Assembly (NCBI GenBank): GCA_947458415.1
Contig: CANGZG010000002.1
Span: forward strand, 1-34,266
Reading direction: 5' to 3'
DNA from: Comamonadaceae bacterium
GTDB lineage: Bacteria; Pseudomonadota; Gammaproteobacteria; Burkholderiales; Burkholderiaceae_C
Length of the DNA stretch: 34,266 nucleotides
Below are positions 1-7,444 of this stretch, one piece after another. Each line of letters starts with the position of its first letter. Position 1 is the stretch's first letter. The translations under genes were made by a program, and so were the position numbers. Below the pieces are notes generated by a model. The model was not told the DNA's origin. It worked only from the letters and a program-made list of their open reading frames with translations, and ran no database searches.

Positions 1-102
1 GATGGGGTTGCCTGTGATTGAGGTGGTGACGAATAAAACAATGACCAGCAACACCAAGCCAGCGAGCAATGTTTTGTAGAGAGATTGAAGTATGGGTGCC
101 AT
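1..102 (-). CDS. N-terminal fragment of an inner-membrane protein, unidentified
   Basis: On the minus strand an ATG at 100-102 opens a frame that stays open for 34 codons to the window edge. The peptide begins MAPILQSLYK, followed by a hydrophobic run (about residues 12-25) and then TTSITGNP, which looks like a signal anchor or first membrane helix. An AAAGG element sits a few bases upstream of the ATG on the minus strand. A short hydrophobic N-terminus ending in a TxxxGNP-like turn recalls permeases of the OppB/DppB type, but a sensor or chemoreceptor N-terminus would look similar. The rest lies outside the window, so the family is left open. Confidence 0.5.
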   Translation of the reverse strand, partial: MAPILQSLYKTLLAGLVLLVIVLFVTTSITGNPI

Positions 103-185
103 GGATGACCTTTTGAGTTAAAGAAGATTGAGCAACTTCAGACGAAAACCAAAGAAGTTTTATTTTGCCATTGATTTATGTTGAT

Positions 186-1166
186 TTAGGAGGGGTTGAC
201 CATCACCAATTTCCCCATGACTGCGCGGGAATTCATGCGTTGGTAAGCCGCAGGCAATTCATGCATCGGCATGGTTCGGTCGATGGGTGGTTTGATTTTT
301 TTCTGTTGGTACCAATCAAGCAATACCTGCATCATTTTGGCGTTGTTCGCGGGTTCACGTTTGGCAAAATCTCCCCAGAACACGCCCATCAACGATGCGC
401 CTTTCAACAGCGGTAAATTCAGTGGAACAGAGGGTATCGGGCCTGATGCAAACCCCACCACCAAGTAGCGCCCACGCCAGGCAATGGATCGAAAAGCGGG
501 TTCGGTGAATTCGCCGCCCACCGGGTCGTAAATCACGTCCGGGCCTTTGCCGCCAGTTAATTCTTTCAACTTATCCCTGAACTGGTTGTCGCTGTAATTG
601 ATGACATGGTCTGCGCCCAGTGTCAGGCAAAAATCACATTTCTCCTGGGTAGACGCGGCGGCAATCACTTTGGCTCCCATGGCTTTCGCGATTTGAATCG
701 CGGACGTTCCCACACCGCCTGCCGCTCCCATGATGAACACTGTTTCGTGGGCTTGAAGTTGTGCCCTGTCAACCAGTGCGTGGTAAGAAGTGGCATAAAT
801 CATGATGAATGCCGCTGCATCTACCGAGTCAAATCCAGAAGGCAATGGCAGGCATAAATTGGCAGGTGCCAAGGTGTGGGTGCCAAACCCGCCGGTTCCA
901 CTGAGGCAGGCCACCGATTGACCGACTTTCAAATTCACCACGCCTTTGCCAATGGCTTCCACGATACCCGCATATTCTGAGCCTGGGACAAAAGGCAAAG
1001 CGGGTTTCATTTGGTATTTGTTTTGAACAATCAACACATCCGGAAAATTCAAGCTGGCGGCTTCAATGCGAATCAACACTTCGTTGTCAGCCGGTGTCGG
1101 TGTCGGCAGTTCTTTCCATGTCAAGGCTTCAACGCCAATGGGGTTTTCACAAAGCCAAGCATGCAT
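186..1166 (-). CDS. Zinc-independent NADPH:quinone oxidoreductase-type MDR enzyme
   Basis: This is a 326-residue member of the medium-chain dehydrogenase/reductase superfamily, quinone oxidoreductase branch, expected to be a soluble cytoplasmic NADPH-dependent reductase of quinones or enones. The N-terminal GroES-like domain (about 1-110) contains LNFPDVLIVQNKYQ and PFVPGSEYAGIV. The Rossmann part carries the nucleotide-binding motif GAAGGVGTSA at residues 147-156. The usual cluster of structural zinc cysteines is absent, which fits the zinc-free branch. I chose the ATG at 1164-1166 because AAGGA lies 7 bases upstream and the protein then begins MHAWLCENPIG like its relatives; an upstream start at 1214 would add 16 atypical residues. 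It stands alone between the edge fragment and divergent surE. The physiological substrate is unknown. Confidence 0.85.
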   Translation of the reverse strand: MHAWLCENPIGVEALTWKELPTPTPADNEVLIRIEAASLNFPDVLIVQNKYQMKPALPFVPGSEYAGIVEAIGKGVVNLKVGQSVACLSGTGGFGTHTLAPANLCLPLPSGFDSVDAAAFIMIYATSYHALVDRAQLQAHETVFIMGAAGGVGTSAIQIAKAMGAKVIAAASTQEKCDFCLTLGADHVINYSDNQFRDKLKELTGGKGPDVIYDPVGGEFTEPAFRSIAWRGRYLVVGFASGPIPSVPLNLPLLKGASLMGVFWGDFAKREPANNAKMMQVLLDWYQQKKIKPPIDRTMPMHELPAAYQRMNSRAVMGKLVMVNPS

Positions 1167-1250
1167 GATTCGTTCCTTGGGTAAAAGTGCGGGTTGTGCG
1201 GGACTTGGGGTCATCCTCTCACCCTACAATCGGGTTTTAGAGGGCAATTC

Positions 1251-2015
1251 ATGAGAATTTTGATTTCAAACGACGACGGCTACCAAGCTCCTGGCATTAT
1301 CGCTTTGTTTAATGCCATGAAAAAAATAGCCGATGTTGAAGTGGTTGCCCCCGAGCAAAACAACAGCGCCAAATCGAACGCCCTGACATTGCATTCACCC
1401 ATCTACATCCGGCAAGCTGAAAATGGCTTCAGGTACGTCACGGGAACCCCAGCAGATTGCGTTCACATCGCACTGACCGGTTTATTGGGTTACAAACCCG
1501 ACTTGGTGGTTTCGGGCATCAATAATGGCGCAAACATGGGAGACGACACCATTTACTCTGGCACGGTGGGTGCGGCCATGGAGGCGTATTTGATGGGCAT
1601 TCCAGCCATCGCATTCAGTCAAGTTGAAAGAGGCTGGGGAAATATCGACGACGCTGCCCAATGGGCCATGGGCTTTGTTCAAAACATGACGCAACCATCG
1701 TTATCTCAAAATGCCCCATGGTTGTTGAATGTCAACATTCCCAACAAACCATTCAAAGAGTTAAAAACCTCAAAAATTTGCAGATTGGGCAGAAGGCATC
1801 CGGCTGAACGAGTCATTACCCAAGAAAACCCGCGTGGTGAAACCATGTATTGGATTGGTGGTGCAGGGCTTGCCAAAGATGAAGCACACGACACAGATTT
1901 CTACGCCACTTCACAAGGGCATGTGGCCATCACGCCTTTGCAAGTCGATCTGACGGATCACCAAGGTTTGGCCAGTTGGCACGATCGCATGAACCGCTTG
2001 GAAAAGGCCTCATGA
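1251..2015 (+). CDS. surE: 5'/3'-nucleotidase SurE (survival protein E)
   Basis: SurE is a divalent-metal-dependent phosphatase that removes phosphate from nucleoside 5'- and 3'-monophosphates and is linked to stationary-phase survival. The 254-residue product is full length. The metal-site residues are in their family positions: D8 and D9 in SNDDG, S39 in APEQNNSA and N91 in SGINNGANMG; the conserved DDTIYSGTVGAAMEA follows. The ATG at 1251 is preceded by AGAGGG; the upstream in-frame start at 1194 would add 19 residues unlike the family. The stop overlaps the start of pcm by four bases (ATGA), so the two are probably translationally coupled. This is the first gene of a surE-pcm-nlpD-rlmD cluster. 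Confidence 0.96.
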   Translation: MRILISNDDGYQAPGIIALFNAMKKIADVEVVAPEQNNSAKSNALTLHSPIYIRQAENGFRYVTGTPADCVHIALTGLLGYKPDLVVSGINNGANMGDDTIYSGTVGAAMEAYLMGIPAIAFSQVERGWGNIDDAAQWAMGFVQNMTQPSLSQNAPWLLNVNIPNKPFKELKTSKICRLGRRHPAERVITQENPRGETMYWIGGAGLAKDEAHDTDFYATSQGHVAITPLQVDLTDHQGLASWHDRMNRLEKAS

Positions 2016-2809
2016 GGTCTCGCCCGAGTTTCCCAGCGAAATTGGAGACCAACCCACCCCAAAAGTTGGTCAAGCCTTCCTCGCCTTTGAGTTGGGTATC
2101 AGGCAGTTCATCCAAGAAAACCCCAGTGGCGTCTGCTGCCGCTTCAGGACTGGGCCTCGACTCATCCACCGTCAGGGCCATGATGGTGAAAAAATTGGCA
2201 GAGGGGGGCGTTGAAGATGAAATGGTTTTGAATGCCTTGCTCGCGGTCGAGCGTCATCAGTTCCTCGACTCAGCACTCGCCAATCAAGCATACGAAGACA
2301 CCAGTTTGCCCATTGGTTTTGGTCAAACCATTTCTAAACCCAATGTGGTGGCACGCATGATTGAATTGTTGCGGCAGGGCAAGAATTTGAAGATCACGGG
2401 GAAATTGGGCCGTGTGTTGGAAATTGGAACGGGTTGCGGTTACCAAGCAGCATTGTTAAGCCATGTCTCCCAAGAGGTTTACAGCATTGAACGCATCAAG
2501 GGTTTGTACGAGCGCGCCAGAGAAAATGTGCGTCCGATGCGCTTGGGCAATTTGCATTTGTTGTTTGGCGATGGCATGCAGGGCTACCCGTCGGGGGCGC
2601 CTTACGCAGGGATCATCGCAGCAGCGGGTGGCGATAACATACCCGACCAATGGATCGAGCAATTGGCTGAGGGGGGGCGACTGGTTGCACCCATGTCAGT
2701 GACAAAAGGAAGTCAGAGTTTGGTGGTGATTGACAAAACACCTGCTGGCATTCAAAAGACAGTGCTCGAACAGGTCAATTTTGTTCCCTTGGTATCAGGT
2801 GTGCTCTGA
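2012..2809 (+). CDS. pcm: Protein-L-isoaspartate O-methyltransferase
   Basis: Pcm transfers a methyl group from S-adenosylmethionine to L-isoaspartyl residues in aged proteins, starting their repair. The 265-residue protein shows the SAM-binding motif VLEIGTGCGYQ at about 135-145, the upstream family motif TSLPIGFGQTISKP at 97-110 and the post-motif YSIERIKGLYERAR. The first ~50 residues are Ser/Pro/Lys-rich with no recognisable domain, making the protein longer than the ~208-residue E. coli enzyme; such tails occur in other betaproteobacterial Pcm proteins. The start is the ATG inside the surE stop (ATGA overlap), preceded by AAAAGG. nlpD begins directly after its stop codon. Confidence 0.95.
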   Translation: MRSRPSFPAKLETNPPQKLVKPSSPLSWVSGSSSKKTPVASAAASGLGLDSSTVRAMMVKKLAEGGVEDEMVLNALLAVERHQFLDSALANQAYEDTSLPIGFGQTISKPNVVARMIELLRQGKNLKITGKLGRVLEIGTGCGYQAALLSHVSQEVYSIERIKGLYERARENVRPMRLGNLHLLFGDGMQGYPSGAPYAGIIAAAGGDNIPDQWIEQLAEGGRLVAPMSVTKGSQSLVVIDKTPAGIQKTVLEQVNFVPLVSGVL

Positions 2810-3688
2810 ATGAAATTTGCCATTGCATCGAGTTCGCGAGTGAAACTCATCTTGTCATGCCTGTTCACAGCGGCCATTGTTTCTGCATGCGCCACAACGG
2901 GTCGCGGCATGCCTGCGCCAGTTGAAGACCGCAACAAGCCCAAAACACCAACTGTCAGTAAACCCGCGAAGACCGAGTCGCAGCGGCCTGTCAGCAAAGC
3001 ACAAAATCCTGTGGCGGTGGCCGATTCCGCGACCAAGCCTGGTTACTACACCGTCAAACCCGGCGACACATTGATACGCATTGGTCTGGACCACGGTCAG
3101 AATTGGCGTGACATCATCCGCTGGAATTCGATTGAAAACCCGAATTTGATCGAAGTTGGTCAAGTCTTAAGGGTGTTGCCACCTTCCGCAGAAGCCGTTG
3201 CTGAATCGGTGGTGGTCAAACCGGTGACCTCCCCAGGCACCGTGACCACAGGACAAGAGCCCGCAGCCGGCACTTCCAGTGCCAAACCACCCAGCAGTGT
3301 GCCTGCCGAGGCCCCTGACGAAACCCAATTTTTCAGCTGGCCTGCCGCTGGCTCAGTGCAATCTTCTTTTGATGAGTCCAAAAACAAAGGCATAGACATT
3401 GCTGGAAAGCTCGGCGACCCGGTGTTGGCCTCGGCTGATGGCCGAGTGGTCTATGCGGGCGCTGGTCTCAGGGGTTACGGCAATTTAATCATCCTTAAAC
3501 ACAGCAATAACTTTCTGACTGCCTATGCCCATAACCAAACATTGTTGGTAAGAGAAGAACAGTCTGTGAAAAAAGGTCAAAAAATCGCCGAAATGGGCAG
3601 TTCAGATTCAGAGCAAATCAAATTGCATTTTGAAATTCGCAAACAAGGTAAGCCAGTCGATCCCATGAAACTTTTACCCAATCGCTGA
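2810..3688 (+). CDS. nlpD: NlpD-type lipoprotein with LysM and degenerate LytM (M23) domains
   Basis: NlpD is an envelope lipoprotein that activates a periplasmic amidase (AmiC in E. coli) during septum splitting. The 292-residue product has a signal sequence ending in the lipobox-like VSAC, with C27 the predicted lipidated cysteine. A LysM peptidoglycan-binding domain spans about 79-123 (YYTVKPGDTL...). A Pro/Ser/Ala-rich linker leads to a C-terminal M23 fold at about 175-290. The zinc site is degenerate: N192 (NKGID) stands where active M23 peptidases have His, and the HxH motif is reduced to KLH273. This matches the non-catalytic activator class. The ATG abuts the pcm stop (TGAATG), so translation is probably coupled. 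The downstream neighbour is rlmD rather than rpoS. Confidence 0.93.
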   Translation: MKFAIASSSRVKLILSCLFTAAIVSACATTGRGMPAPVEDRNKPKTPTVSKPAKTESQRPVSKAQNPVAVADSATKPGYYTVKPGDTLIRIGLDHGQNWRDIIRWNSIENPNLIEVGQVLRVLPPSAEAVAESVVVKPVTSPGTVTTGQEPAAGTSSAKPPSSVPAEAPDETQFFSWPAAGSVQSSFDESKNKGIDIAGKLGDPVLASADGRVVYAGAGLRGYGNLIILKHSNNFLTAYAHNQTLLVREEQSVKKGQKIAEMGSSDSEQIKLHFEIRKQGKPVDPMKLLPNR

Positions 3689-3696
3689 GCCATTGA

Positions 3697-5109
3697 ATGT
3701 CTGAGACGACCGTTGCTTCCGTAGAAGACAAAAGCCTGCTGATTGAATCGATGGATCTGGAGGCACAAGGCATTGCACACCGCCCAGATGGGAAAGTGGT
3801 GTTCGTTGAAGGTGCGCTTCCTTTTGAGCGCGTTACAGTGAATGTGCATCGCAAGAAAAATCACTGGGAGAAGGGAACCGTCCAACACATTCTGCAAAAG
3901 TCCTCACAACGGACGAGGGCTGAGTGCGAGAGTTTTGGTATGCATGCTGGGGCCTGTGGCGGTTGCAAAATGCAGCATTTGAATCTGTCTTCGCAAATTG
4001 CGGTGAAGCAACGTGTGCTTGAAGACAACCTTTGGCACATTGGCAAAGTCAAAGCTGATGTGGTGCTGCGTCCCCTCCAAGGTCCTGATTGGGAATACCG
4101 ACACCGGGCCAGGTTGTCCGTCAGGTATGTGGTCAAGAAATCAAAGGTATTGATTGGGTTTCACGAACGCAAAAGCAGTTATGTCGCTGACATGAGCAGT
4201 TGCAAGGTTTTGCCGAGACGAGTGAGTGATTTATTGTTGCCACTTCGTGGATTGATCGGTGACTTGAGCGTCCGTGACCAGTGCCCGCAAATTGAAGTTG
4301 CGTGTGGTGAAACGAGCATCGCACTCATTCTGCGCCATTTGTCACCTTTGACAGACCATGACGTGCAAAAGCTCAGAGATTTTTCTGAACATCACCATGT
4401 TCAGTGGTGGTTACAACCCAAAGGCATTGATTCTGTTGAACCGTTAGACGCAATCGATCCTTCTTCTGATCAAAACAGTTTGTATTACGCGTTGCCAGCA
4501 TTTGATTTGAAAATGTTTTTTCGCCCAACAGATTTCACACAAGTCAATCCTGCCATCAACAAAGTATTGGTTTCGCAGGCCATTCGCTTGCTTGACATAC
4601 AAGCTGAAGATGCTTTGGTGGACTGGTTCTGTGGTTTAGGAAACTTCACGCTGCCGATGGCCACTTTGGCGAACAAAGTGGTTGGTGTTGAAGGCAGTCA
4701 AGCATTGTTGGATTGGGCCCAACATAACCTTGAAAGGAACAACCAATCGCGTCATGCGGCTGGCTTGAATGGCTTGGCGCCCGTTCAATTCAAGGCTCAC
4801 AATTTATTTGACATCACCGCTGATGCTTTGGCGCAGTATGGTGTGAACACCAAATGGTTGATCGATCCGCCGCGTGAGGGCGCATTCGCGTTAATCAAAG
4901 CCCTGACTGAATTGCTTGACGAAAACTCACAACAGACTTGGACACCACCCCAACGGATTGTGTATGTCAGCTGTAACCCTGCAACGCTGGCCAGAGATGC
5001 AGGTTTGCTGGTCAACGTGGCCGGCTACAAGTGCAGCGCTGCGGGCATGGTGAATATGTTTCCGCACACCGCCCATGTGGAGAGCATTGCCGTGTTTGAA
5101 CGGCCATGA
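3697..5109 (+). CDS. rlmD: 23S rRNA (uracil1939-C5)-methyltransferase RlmD
   Basis: RlmD methylates C5 of U1939 in 23S rRNA using SAM. The 470-residue protein begins with a TRAM-like RNA-binding segment (about 10-70). Candidate [4Fe-4S] cysteines are C77, C87 and C90 (CGGCKMQHL), with C169 as the distal ligand. The SAM motif is LVDWFCGLGNFTLP, followed by the family motifs IDPPREGA and VSCNPATLARD, in which C426 is the catalytic nucleophile. The ATG at 3697 lies 8 bases after nlpD with only a weak ribosome site, suggesting read-in from nlpD. An inner ATG at 3751 would cut into the TRAM domain. A strong hairpin starts at its stop codon. RlmC and RlmCD are close relatives, but the Fe-S and C-terminal motifs favour RlmD. 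Confidence 0.93.
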   Translation: MSETTVASVEDKSLLIESMDLEAQGIAHRPDGKVVFVEGALPFERVTVNVHRKKNHWEKGTVQHILQKSSQRTRAECESFGMHAGACGGCKMQHLNLSSQIAVKQRVLEDNLWHIGKVKADVVLRPLQGPDWEYRHRARLSVRYVVKKSKVLIGFHERKSSYVADMSSCKVLPRRVSDLLLPLRGLIGDLSVRDQCPQIEVACGETSIALILRHLSPLTDHDVQKLRDFSEHHHVQWWLQPKGIDSVEPLDAIDPSSDQNSLYYALPAFDLKMFFRPTDFTQVNPAINKVLVSQAIRLLDIQAEDALVDWFCGLGNFTLPMATLANKVVGVEGSQALLDWAQHNLERNNQSRHAAGLNGLAPVQFKAHNLFDITADALAQYGVNTKWLIDPPREGAFALIKALTELLDENSQQTWTPPQRIVYVSCNPATLARDAGLLVNVAGYKCSAAGMVNMFPHTAHVESIAVFERP

Positions 5110-5139
5110 AAAAAGGCTCCGAAGAAGGAGCCTTTTTTT
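5109..5139. terminator. Bidirectional intrinsic terminator between rlmD and the Bax-inhibitor-1 gene
   Basis: A hairpin with GGCTCC and GGAGCC arms and a GAAGAA loop is flanked by an A-run on the left and seven Ts on the right. It can therefore stop transcription of rlmD (plus) and of the converging membrane-protein gene (minus). Confidence 0.92.
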
Positions 5140-5157
5140 GACAACAACCCAAGTTGC

Positions 5158-5850
5158 TTATTCTCTTTCGCCACCCATGATTCCCAAAAGTGCGAGCAAA
5201 CTTTGAAAAACATTGACCAGGTCTAAGTAAAGTGCAAGCGTGGCTGATATGTAGTTGGTTTCTCCGCCGTCAATGATTTGTTTGATGTCATAAAGCATGT
5301 AAGCGCTGAAAATACCAATCGCCATCATGGAAATCACCATCATGCCAACCGTGGACCCAACAAAAATGTTGACGATGCTGCCGACCATCAAAACGATGGC
5401 ACCGACAAACAGCCATTTGCTCATCCCGGAAATGTCGCGTTTGATGAAGGTCGCCAAACTTGCCATCAGAAAAAATACGCCAGCCGTGCCGCCAAACGCC
5501 GTCATCACAAGCGAAGTTCCGTTGCTGAAGCCCAGCACCATGCCAATCATTCGTGACAGCATCAGGCCCATGAAAAAAGTGAAACCCAGCAAAACGACAA
5601 CGCCTTTGGCGGAATCCTTGGTTTTTTGGATGGCATAAATGAAGCCAAAGGTTCCCGCAAGAAACACAATCAGGCCCAAGCCGCCTGACAGGTAACGACC
5701 TACACCAGTGGCCACACCCATCCACGCACCCAGCACGGTGGGGATCATGGTCAATGCCAGCAGCCAATAAGTGTTGCGAAGAACTTTGTTTCTTTCCGTC
5801 GAGACGATGACATCATCACGGTAGGAAATGGTTTGAATTTGATCAGTCAT
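5158..5850 (-). CDS. Bax inhibitor-1 / YccA family inner-membrane protein
   Basis: A 230-residue integral membrane protein of the BI-1/YccA (UPF0005) family. Bacterial members are thought to conduct or sense protons or calcium, and E. coli YccA modulates the FtsH protease; the role here is inferred from family only. After a polar ~20-residue N-terminus (MTDQIQTISYRDD) come about seven hydrophobic segments. Family features include the early RNTYWLLALTMIPT and the C-terminal ALYLDLVNVFQSLLALLGI, near the polar residues used in the transport pore. The start at 5850 has a strong GAGGAG about 7 bases upstream; a longer frame to 5913 would add 21 unrelated residues. It is monocistronic, with its own promoter and a shared terminator. 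Confidence 0.88.
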   Translation of the reverse strand: MTDQIQTISYRDDVIVSTERNKVLRNTYWLLALTMIPTVLGAWMGVATGVGRYLSGGLGLIVFLAGTFGFIYAIQKTKDSAKGVVVLLGFTFFMGLMLSRMIGMVLGFSNGTSLVMTAFGGTAGVFFLMASLATFIKRDISGMSKWLFVGAIVLMVGSIVNIFVGSTVGMMVISMMAIGIFSAYMLYDIKQIIDGGETNYISATLALYLDLVNVFQSLLALLGIMGGERE

Positions 5851-5877
5851 AGGAAACTCCTCTTTTTGACACATCTC

Positions 5878-5907
5878 ATCATATGCGATCAATCCATGTT
5901 GATTCAA
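5878..5907 (-). promoter_or_regulatory. Candidate sigma-70 promoter for the Bax-inhibitor-1 gene
   Basis: Read on the minus strand, TTGAAT (5902-5907) and TATGAT (5878-5883) are separated by 18 bases, close to the consensus. Transcription would start near 5870, giving a short leader that still contains the GAGGAG ribosome site. Confidence 0.45.
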
Positions 5908-6031
5908 GAACAAGGTTAATATAAAAACTAAGTTTTAAAAAATTCAACGGGTTGTCAAATACAAGACTTTGAAACCATTCTGCATGCTGTGTTGAAGTTA
6001 TGCTCATCGCCACACAACGCATTGAAATCCC

Positions 6032-6439
6032 ATGAAAAGCAAATTTTCCCTTGAATCAGAAGACGTCAAAGCGATTGCCCAGGCCGCGGAAGCCGAGGCC
6101 AAGAAAAACAGTTGGGCCGTCTGCATCGCTATCGTTGACGACGGAGGCCACCTCTTGTGGCTGCAGCGGTTGGATGGTGCTGCCCCCATCTCGGCCCATA
6201 TCGCCCCCGCCAAGGCCCATACTGCTGCGATGGGCAGGCGCGAGACCAAGGTTTACGAAGACATCATCAATGGCGGTCGGTACTCTTTTTTGAGTGCACC
6301 TTTGATCGAAGGCATGCTGGAAGGCGGCGTGCCGATTGTCAAAGACGGTCAAGTCATCGGGGCTGTCGGCGTCAGTGGCGTCAAGTCAACCGAAGATGCC
6401 CAAATTGCCAAGGCTGGCATTTCTGCACTGGGCCTCTAA
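6032..6439 (+). CDS. GlcG/HbpS family protein (DUF336)
   Basis: A 135-residue soluble protein of the GlcG/HbpS (formerly DUF336) family. Members include the haem-binding HbpS and GlcG of glycolate operons; the exact function is not settled for most. Family marks are the central IAIVDDGGHLLWLQRLDGA, the following AKAHTAA and the C-terminal GGVPIVKDGQVIGAVGVSG. It has no signal peptide, so it should be cytoplasmic. The ATG at 6032 has no good Shine-Dalgarno but fits the family N-terminus. No glycolate genes are nearby, so the neighbourhood does not help with function. It converges on ppsR with six bases between the stops. Confidence 0.85.
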   Translation: MKSKFSLESEDVKAIAQAAEAEAKKNSWAVCIAIVDDGGHLLWLQRLDGAAPISAHIAPAKAHTAAMGRRETKVYEDIINGGRYSFLSAPLIEGMLEGGVPIVKDGQVIGAVGVSGVKSTEDAQIAKAGISALGL

Positions 6440-6445
6440 GCGACG

Positions 6446-7267
6446 TCAATAAGTGAGCCGTTCAGGTTTGATTTCCTGAATGATGGTGGTTGCGATCTCT
6501 TCAATGCTTTTCGTGGTGGTGGATAACCAACGTATGCCATTCATGCGCATCATGGATTCGGCGGCTGACACTTCGAACTGACAATTTTCCAGACGGGCGT
6601 ATTTGGAATTCGGTCTGCGCTCGTTGCGAATTTCACTGAGTCGGTCAGCAGAGATCGATAAACCAAAAATTTTGTTCAAGTGGGGTCGCAAGGCGGGTGG
6701 CAATTGTTGCCTTTCAAAATCCTCTGGTATCAGCGGATAGTTTGATGCTTTCAGTCCGTATTGCATGGCCAAATACAGGCTGGTCGGTGTTTTGCCGCTG
6801 CGACTGACGCCTACCAATATGACGTCAGATTTTTCAAGGTCTGTGTTTTTTTGTCCGTCGTCGTGTGCCAAGCTGAAATTGATCGCTTCAATTCGGTCGT
6901 GGTAAGCCTTGCTTTTGCTGATGTCTGAAAAGCGACCAATCCGATGGTTGGATTTGATGCCCAGTTCAACTTCCAGCGGTTTCACAAAGGTGCTGAACAT
7001 GTCCATGAGCAAGGCGTTGGTGCCGGTGCTCAAGATGTCTAGCAATTCGTCTTTGGCCAAGGTGGTGAATACGATGGGTTTGACACCTTCCTTTTCACAC
7101 GCCAGGTTAATTTGTTCAACCGCGTGGTATGCCTTTTCTTCGGTGTCTATGAAAGGCAGTCGAATGTGTTTGGCTTGAATTTCAAATTGCGCCAAGATGG
7201 CATTGCCAAAGGTTTCAGCCGTGATACCTGTGCCATCAGAGACAAAAAATACGGTGCGGTTTTGCAT
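6446..7267 (-). CDS. ppsR: Phosphoenolpyruvate synthase regulatory protein (PEP synthase kinase/pyrophosphorylase)
   Basis: PpsR (DUF299) switches PEP synthase off by ADP-dependent phosphorylation of an active-site threonine next to the catalytic histidine, and reverses this by Pi-dependent dephosphorylation. The 273-residue product has the family N-terminus RTVFFVSDGTGITAETFG and the P-loop-like GVSRSGKT at 153-160. The ATG at 7267 gives the usual N-terminus; a TTG at 7273 would add two residues. No clear Shine-Dalgarno precedes it. It is divergent from ppsA, its target, across a 177-base intergenic region, and that arrangement is strong support for the assignment. Confidence 0.95.
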   Translation of the reverse strand: MQNRTVFFVSDGTGITAETFGNAILAQFEIQAKHIRLPFIDTEEKAYHAVEQINLACEKEGVKPIVFTTLAKDELLDILSTGTNALLMDMFSTFVKPLEVELGIKSNHRIGRFSDISKSKAYHDRIEAINFSLAHDDGQKNTDLEKSDVILVGVSRSGKTPTSLYLAMQYGLKASNYPLIPEDFERQQLPPALRPHLNKIFGLSISADRLSEIRNERRPNSKYARLENCQFEVSAAESMMRMNGIRWLSTTTKSIEEIATTIIQEIKPERLTY

Positions 7268-7384
7268 ATTCAAATGAAGAGGTGGTTGGCAGTTGGCAAG
7301 CTTTAAAATAGACCAACAGGATTAAATCATGCGCTGCCATTGGAATGAAATTCATCTAATTTTCTCAATGCCTGCTCGCATGTC

Positions 7385-7421
7385 CAACAAGACTTCACTT
7401 ACAAGGACTTGTTGCGCAACA
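7385..7421. promoter_or_regulatory. Inverted repeats in the ppsR-ppsA intergenic region
   Basis: Two overlapping symmetrical elements lie just upstream of ppsA. CAACAAG (7385-7391) pairs with CTTGTTG (7408-7414) across 16 bases. TGTTGCGCAACA (7410-7421) is a perfect 12-base palindrome ending 23 bases before the ppsA start. Either could be a repressor site or a leader hairpin. The palindrome is not the E. coli Cra/FruR consensus. No protein is assigned. Confidence 0.35.
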
Positions 7422-7444
7422 GTTTTAACTTTTGGAGTACTTTC

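Noticed and set aside
5288..5767. Minus-strand frame of 159 codons rich in His, Cys and Trp
   Set aside because: Out-of-frame shadow of the Bax-inhibitor-1 gene; the composition is an artefact of hydrophobic codons read in another frame.
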